The notes beneath the pieces are model-generated. The model had not been told where the DNA came from. It made no database searches and saw nothing but the letters and a program-made list of their open reading frames with translations. A program made the position numbers and the translations under genes. Shown one piece after another: positions 5,599 through 6,534 of a DNA stretch of 6,534 bases. Each line of letters begins with the position of its first letter. Position 1 is the stretch's first letter. Location: the NCBI GenBank assembly GCA_015487835.1, contig WFOY01000117.1:1-6534 (forward strand), read 5' to 3'. Source of the stretch: Aquificaceae bacterium. Its GTDB lineage: Bacteria > Aquificota > Aquificia > Aquificales > Aquificaceae.

Positions 5599-5940
5599 AT
5601 GAAGCTGGCAAACCTTGTGATCACATGTTTACTCGGGGTGGGACTCCTCTCGAGCTCAGGTTTCTTTAACTATATACTCTGCCTCCATCCTGGTCAGGAC
5701 TGCTGTGCGGCCCATGTGGAGGAGAGGGATCTGGCGGACATATCCTACGGAAAGCTTCACGTGGACCTGCTTCAGGATGAGTTTACCCAAGCCAAGGCCT
5801 GGAAGGGAAAGGCAGCTCCCGTCCTTAAAGTGTGGGGTCTCACAAGGTGCGTATATACGTTCAGTTTGGAGTACAGACCAGTTACCAGCCAGCCGGATAA
5901 CTCAGTAGCAATACTCAGAACGGTCAGACTGATCATCTGA
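5599..5940 (+). CDS. Small exported Cys/His protein of unknown function, upstream of an efflux gene
   Basis: A 113-residue protein with a signal peptide: one Lys at position 2, a hydrophobic core at about 4-17 and a small-residue stretch SSSG (18-21) where cleavage could occur. Right after it comes a cluster CLHPGQDCCAAH with Cys28, His30, Cys35, Cys36 and His39; His54 and Cys84 follow. Such a cluster could bind a soft metal. The rest is soluble-looking and ends with beta-like VAILRTVRLII. I do not recognise a family. Its position directly before a CzcC/TolC-type gene recalls CzcI-type proteins of proteobacterial metal-efflux operons, which are also small, exported and have a CxH motif after the signal, but this is analogy, not homology. 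The ATG is 11 bases after hslO with only a weak AGGT in front. A lipobox around Cys10 is unlikely because the Cys lies within the hydrophobic core. Confidence 0.75.
   Translation: MKLANLVITCLLGVGLLSSSGFFNYILCLHPGQDCCAAHVEERDLADISYGKLHVDLLQDEFTQAKAWKGKAAPVLKVWGLTRCVYTFSLEYRPVTSQPDNSVAILRTVRLII
5924..5940 (+). repeat. Short dyad at the end of the exported protein gene
   Basis: TCAGA and TCTGA are perfect inverted arms around a 7-base centre containing TGATCA. The right arm includes the TGA stop. Too weak for a terminator and without a T-run; it might be an operator near the TATATAAA at 5941-5948, or chance. Confidence 0.15.
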
Positions 5941-5972
5941 TATATAAACCATCCAAAGACAAAAAACCCGCT

Positions 5973-5978
5973 GGAGGT
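5973..5978 (+). promoter_or_regulatory. Shine-Dalgarno fixing the start of the efflux gene
   Basis: GGAGGT lies five bases before the ATG at 5984. A TAG in the same frame at 5978-5980 excludes any earlier start, so the ATG is well supported although the signal peptide it gives has no basic residue. Confidence 0.8.
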
Positions 5979-5983
5979 AGATC

Positions 5984-6534
5984 ATGGTAATCCTCGTTAT
6001 GTTGATCGCCATAACCTTCTCAGGTTACGGGATAACCTTAGAAGAAGCTTTGAACATAGCCCAGGAGAGAAACCCTGAGCTTAAGGCTCTTGAGAAAGAG
6101 CTGGAAGGCTTTGAAGGGAGAGAGAAGGCTGCCTACGCCTTCCCTAACCCTGAGCTGGGCTTTGAAAGCGGTTACATCACCACCGACAGGTACGGAAGAC
6201 CAAAGGGACGTGCCCTCTACCTGCTGGAGTTCTCCCAACCTATACCCCTCTGGGGTGTGCGTGAGAAGGGAAGGTCCGTGGTAAGGGAGGAGAGGGAGGC
6301 CTTCAGGAACCTTTTAGAGTCTAGAAGAAGAGAAATACTGGGTGAGGTTTACAGGCTGTTCTACGAGGCCCTGTTTAGGAAAGAGGTGGTGAAGATATGG
6401 CAGGAGAACCTGAAAACGGCGAAGGATGTGGAGGAGTTCGTCAAGAGATCCTACGATCTTGGGGAGGCGACCCAACTGGACCTGCTGAGAGCGAAAAGGG
6501 AAAGAGACCTGGCCGAGGTGAGGCTTAGGATAGC
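5984..6534 (+). CDS. Outer-membrane efflux protein (TolC/CzcC/CusC family), N-terminal part, 3' end outside window
   Basis: The frame is open from the ATG to the window edge, giving 183 residues of a protein that is normally about 400-450 long. These trimeric outer-membrane channels form the exit duct of RND or ABC efflux systems. A hydrophobic signal segment (2-16) is followed by ITLEEALNIAQERNPEL (17-33), the standard opening of the family, then PNPELGF (54-60), a SQPIPLWG motif (84-91) that resembles the Q-x-I-x-x-x-G step of CzcC-like proteins, a long Arg/Glu-rich helical stretch (about 92-155), and YDLGEATQLDLLRAK (157-171), the conserved repeat turn. There is no Cys at the mature start, so it is not lipidated like CusC. 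The absence of Lys or Arg before the signal core is unusual. Genes for a membrane-fusion protein and a pump would be expected next; they lie outside the window. Substrate cannot be told from this part. Confidence 0.9.
   Translation, partial: MVILVMLIAITFSGYGITLEEALNIAQERNPELKALEKELEGFEGREKAAYAFPNPELGFESGYITTDRYGRPKGRALYLLEFSQPIPLWGVREKGRSVVREEREAFRNLLESRRREILGEVYRLFYEALFRKEVVKIWQENLKTAKDVEEFVKRSYDLGEATQLDLLRAKRERDLAEVRLRI

Noticed and set aside
5616..5625. Perfect palindrome TGTGATCACA resembling a CRP-type site
   Set aside because: CRP sites have six bases between the TGTGA and TCACA arms; here there are none. It lies within the signal peptide codons, and a 10-base palindrome is common by chance.
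6090..6284. Short alternative + frame (64 residues) inside the efflux gene
   Set aside because: The overlapping frame from 5984 shows consistent TolC-family motifs throughout and runs past it.
1..6534. Search for CRISPR arrays, tRNAs, insertion sequences and tandem repeats
   Set aside because: No regularly spaced direct repeats, cloverleaf, transposase frame or terminal inverted repeats were visible. The dense coding leaves no room for an RNA gene.

Overview
The window is the 3' half of a division and cell wall (dcw) cluster followed by a stress chaperone and the start of what looks like a metal or drug efflux locus. All supported genes are on the + strand and packed almost end to end; no stretch over 300 bases lacks a gene. 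The organism is probably a thermophilic diderm bacterium, with Aquificota as my best guess. The reasons are the compact proteins, the heavy use of AGG/AGA for Arg and ATA for Ile, the purine-rich sense strand at roughly 50% GC, the Lys/Glu-rich proteins, and an outer-membrane efflux protein. The phylum is inferred from style, not from a search.

Bases 1-4391 hold murB (5' end cut off by the window), ddl, ftsQ, ftsA and ftsZ. MurB makes UDP-MurNAc and Ddl makes the D-Ala-D-Ala dipeptide, both peptidoglycan precursors. FtsQ is a membrane scaffold of the divisome, FtsA tethers FtsZ to the membrane, and FtsZ forms the ring. murB and ddl overlap by 38 bases; the other junctions are 6-17 bases. All catalytic and binding motifs that I know for these families are intact.

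Bases 4392-5587 hold an 88-residue protein I do not recognise and hslO (redox chaperone Hsp33) with its four zinc cysteines. The two overlap by four bases. Bases 5599-5940 encode a small exported protein with a Cys/His cluster, and from 5984 to the window end runs the N-terminal part of a TolC/CzcC-type outer-membrane efflux protein, cut off by the window. No terminator hairpin separates the division genes from the efflux genes.

The most unusual signal is regulatory. The only four exact TATAAT hexamers I could find on the + strand all lie at the extreme 3' ends of genes, just ahead of ftsQ, ftsA, the 88-residue gene and the exported protein gene. The three genes starting at 4401, 4664 and 5599 have weak or no Shine-Dalgarno sequence but a -10-like box ending 8-10 bases before the start, which would fit leaderless or near-leaderless transcripts. 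I see no CRISPR array, RNA gene, insertion sequence or attachment site.
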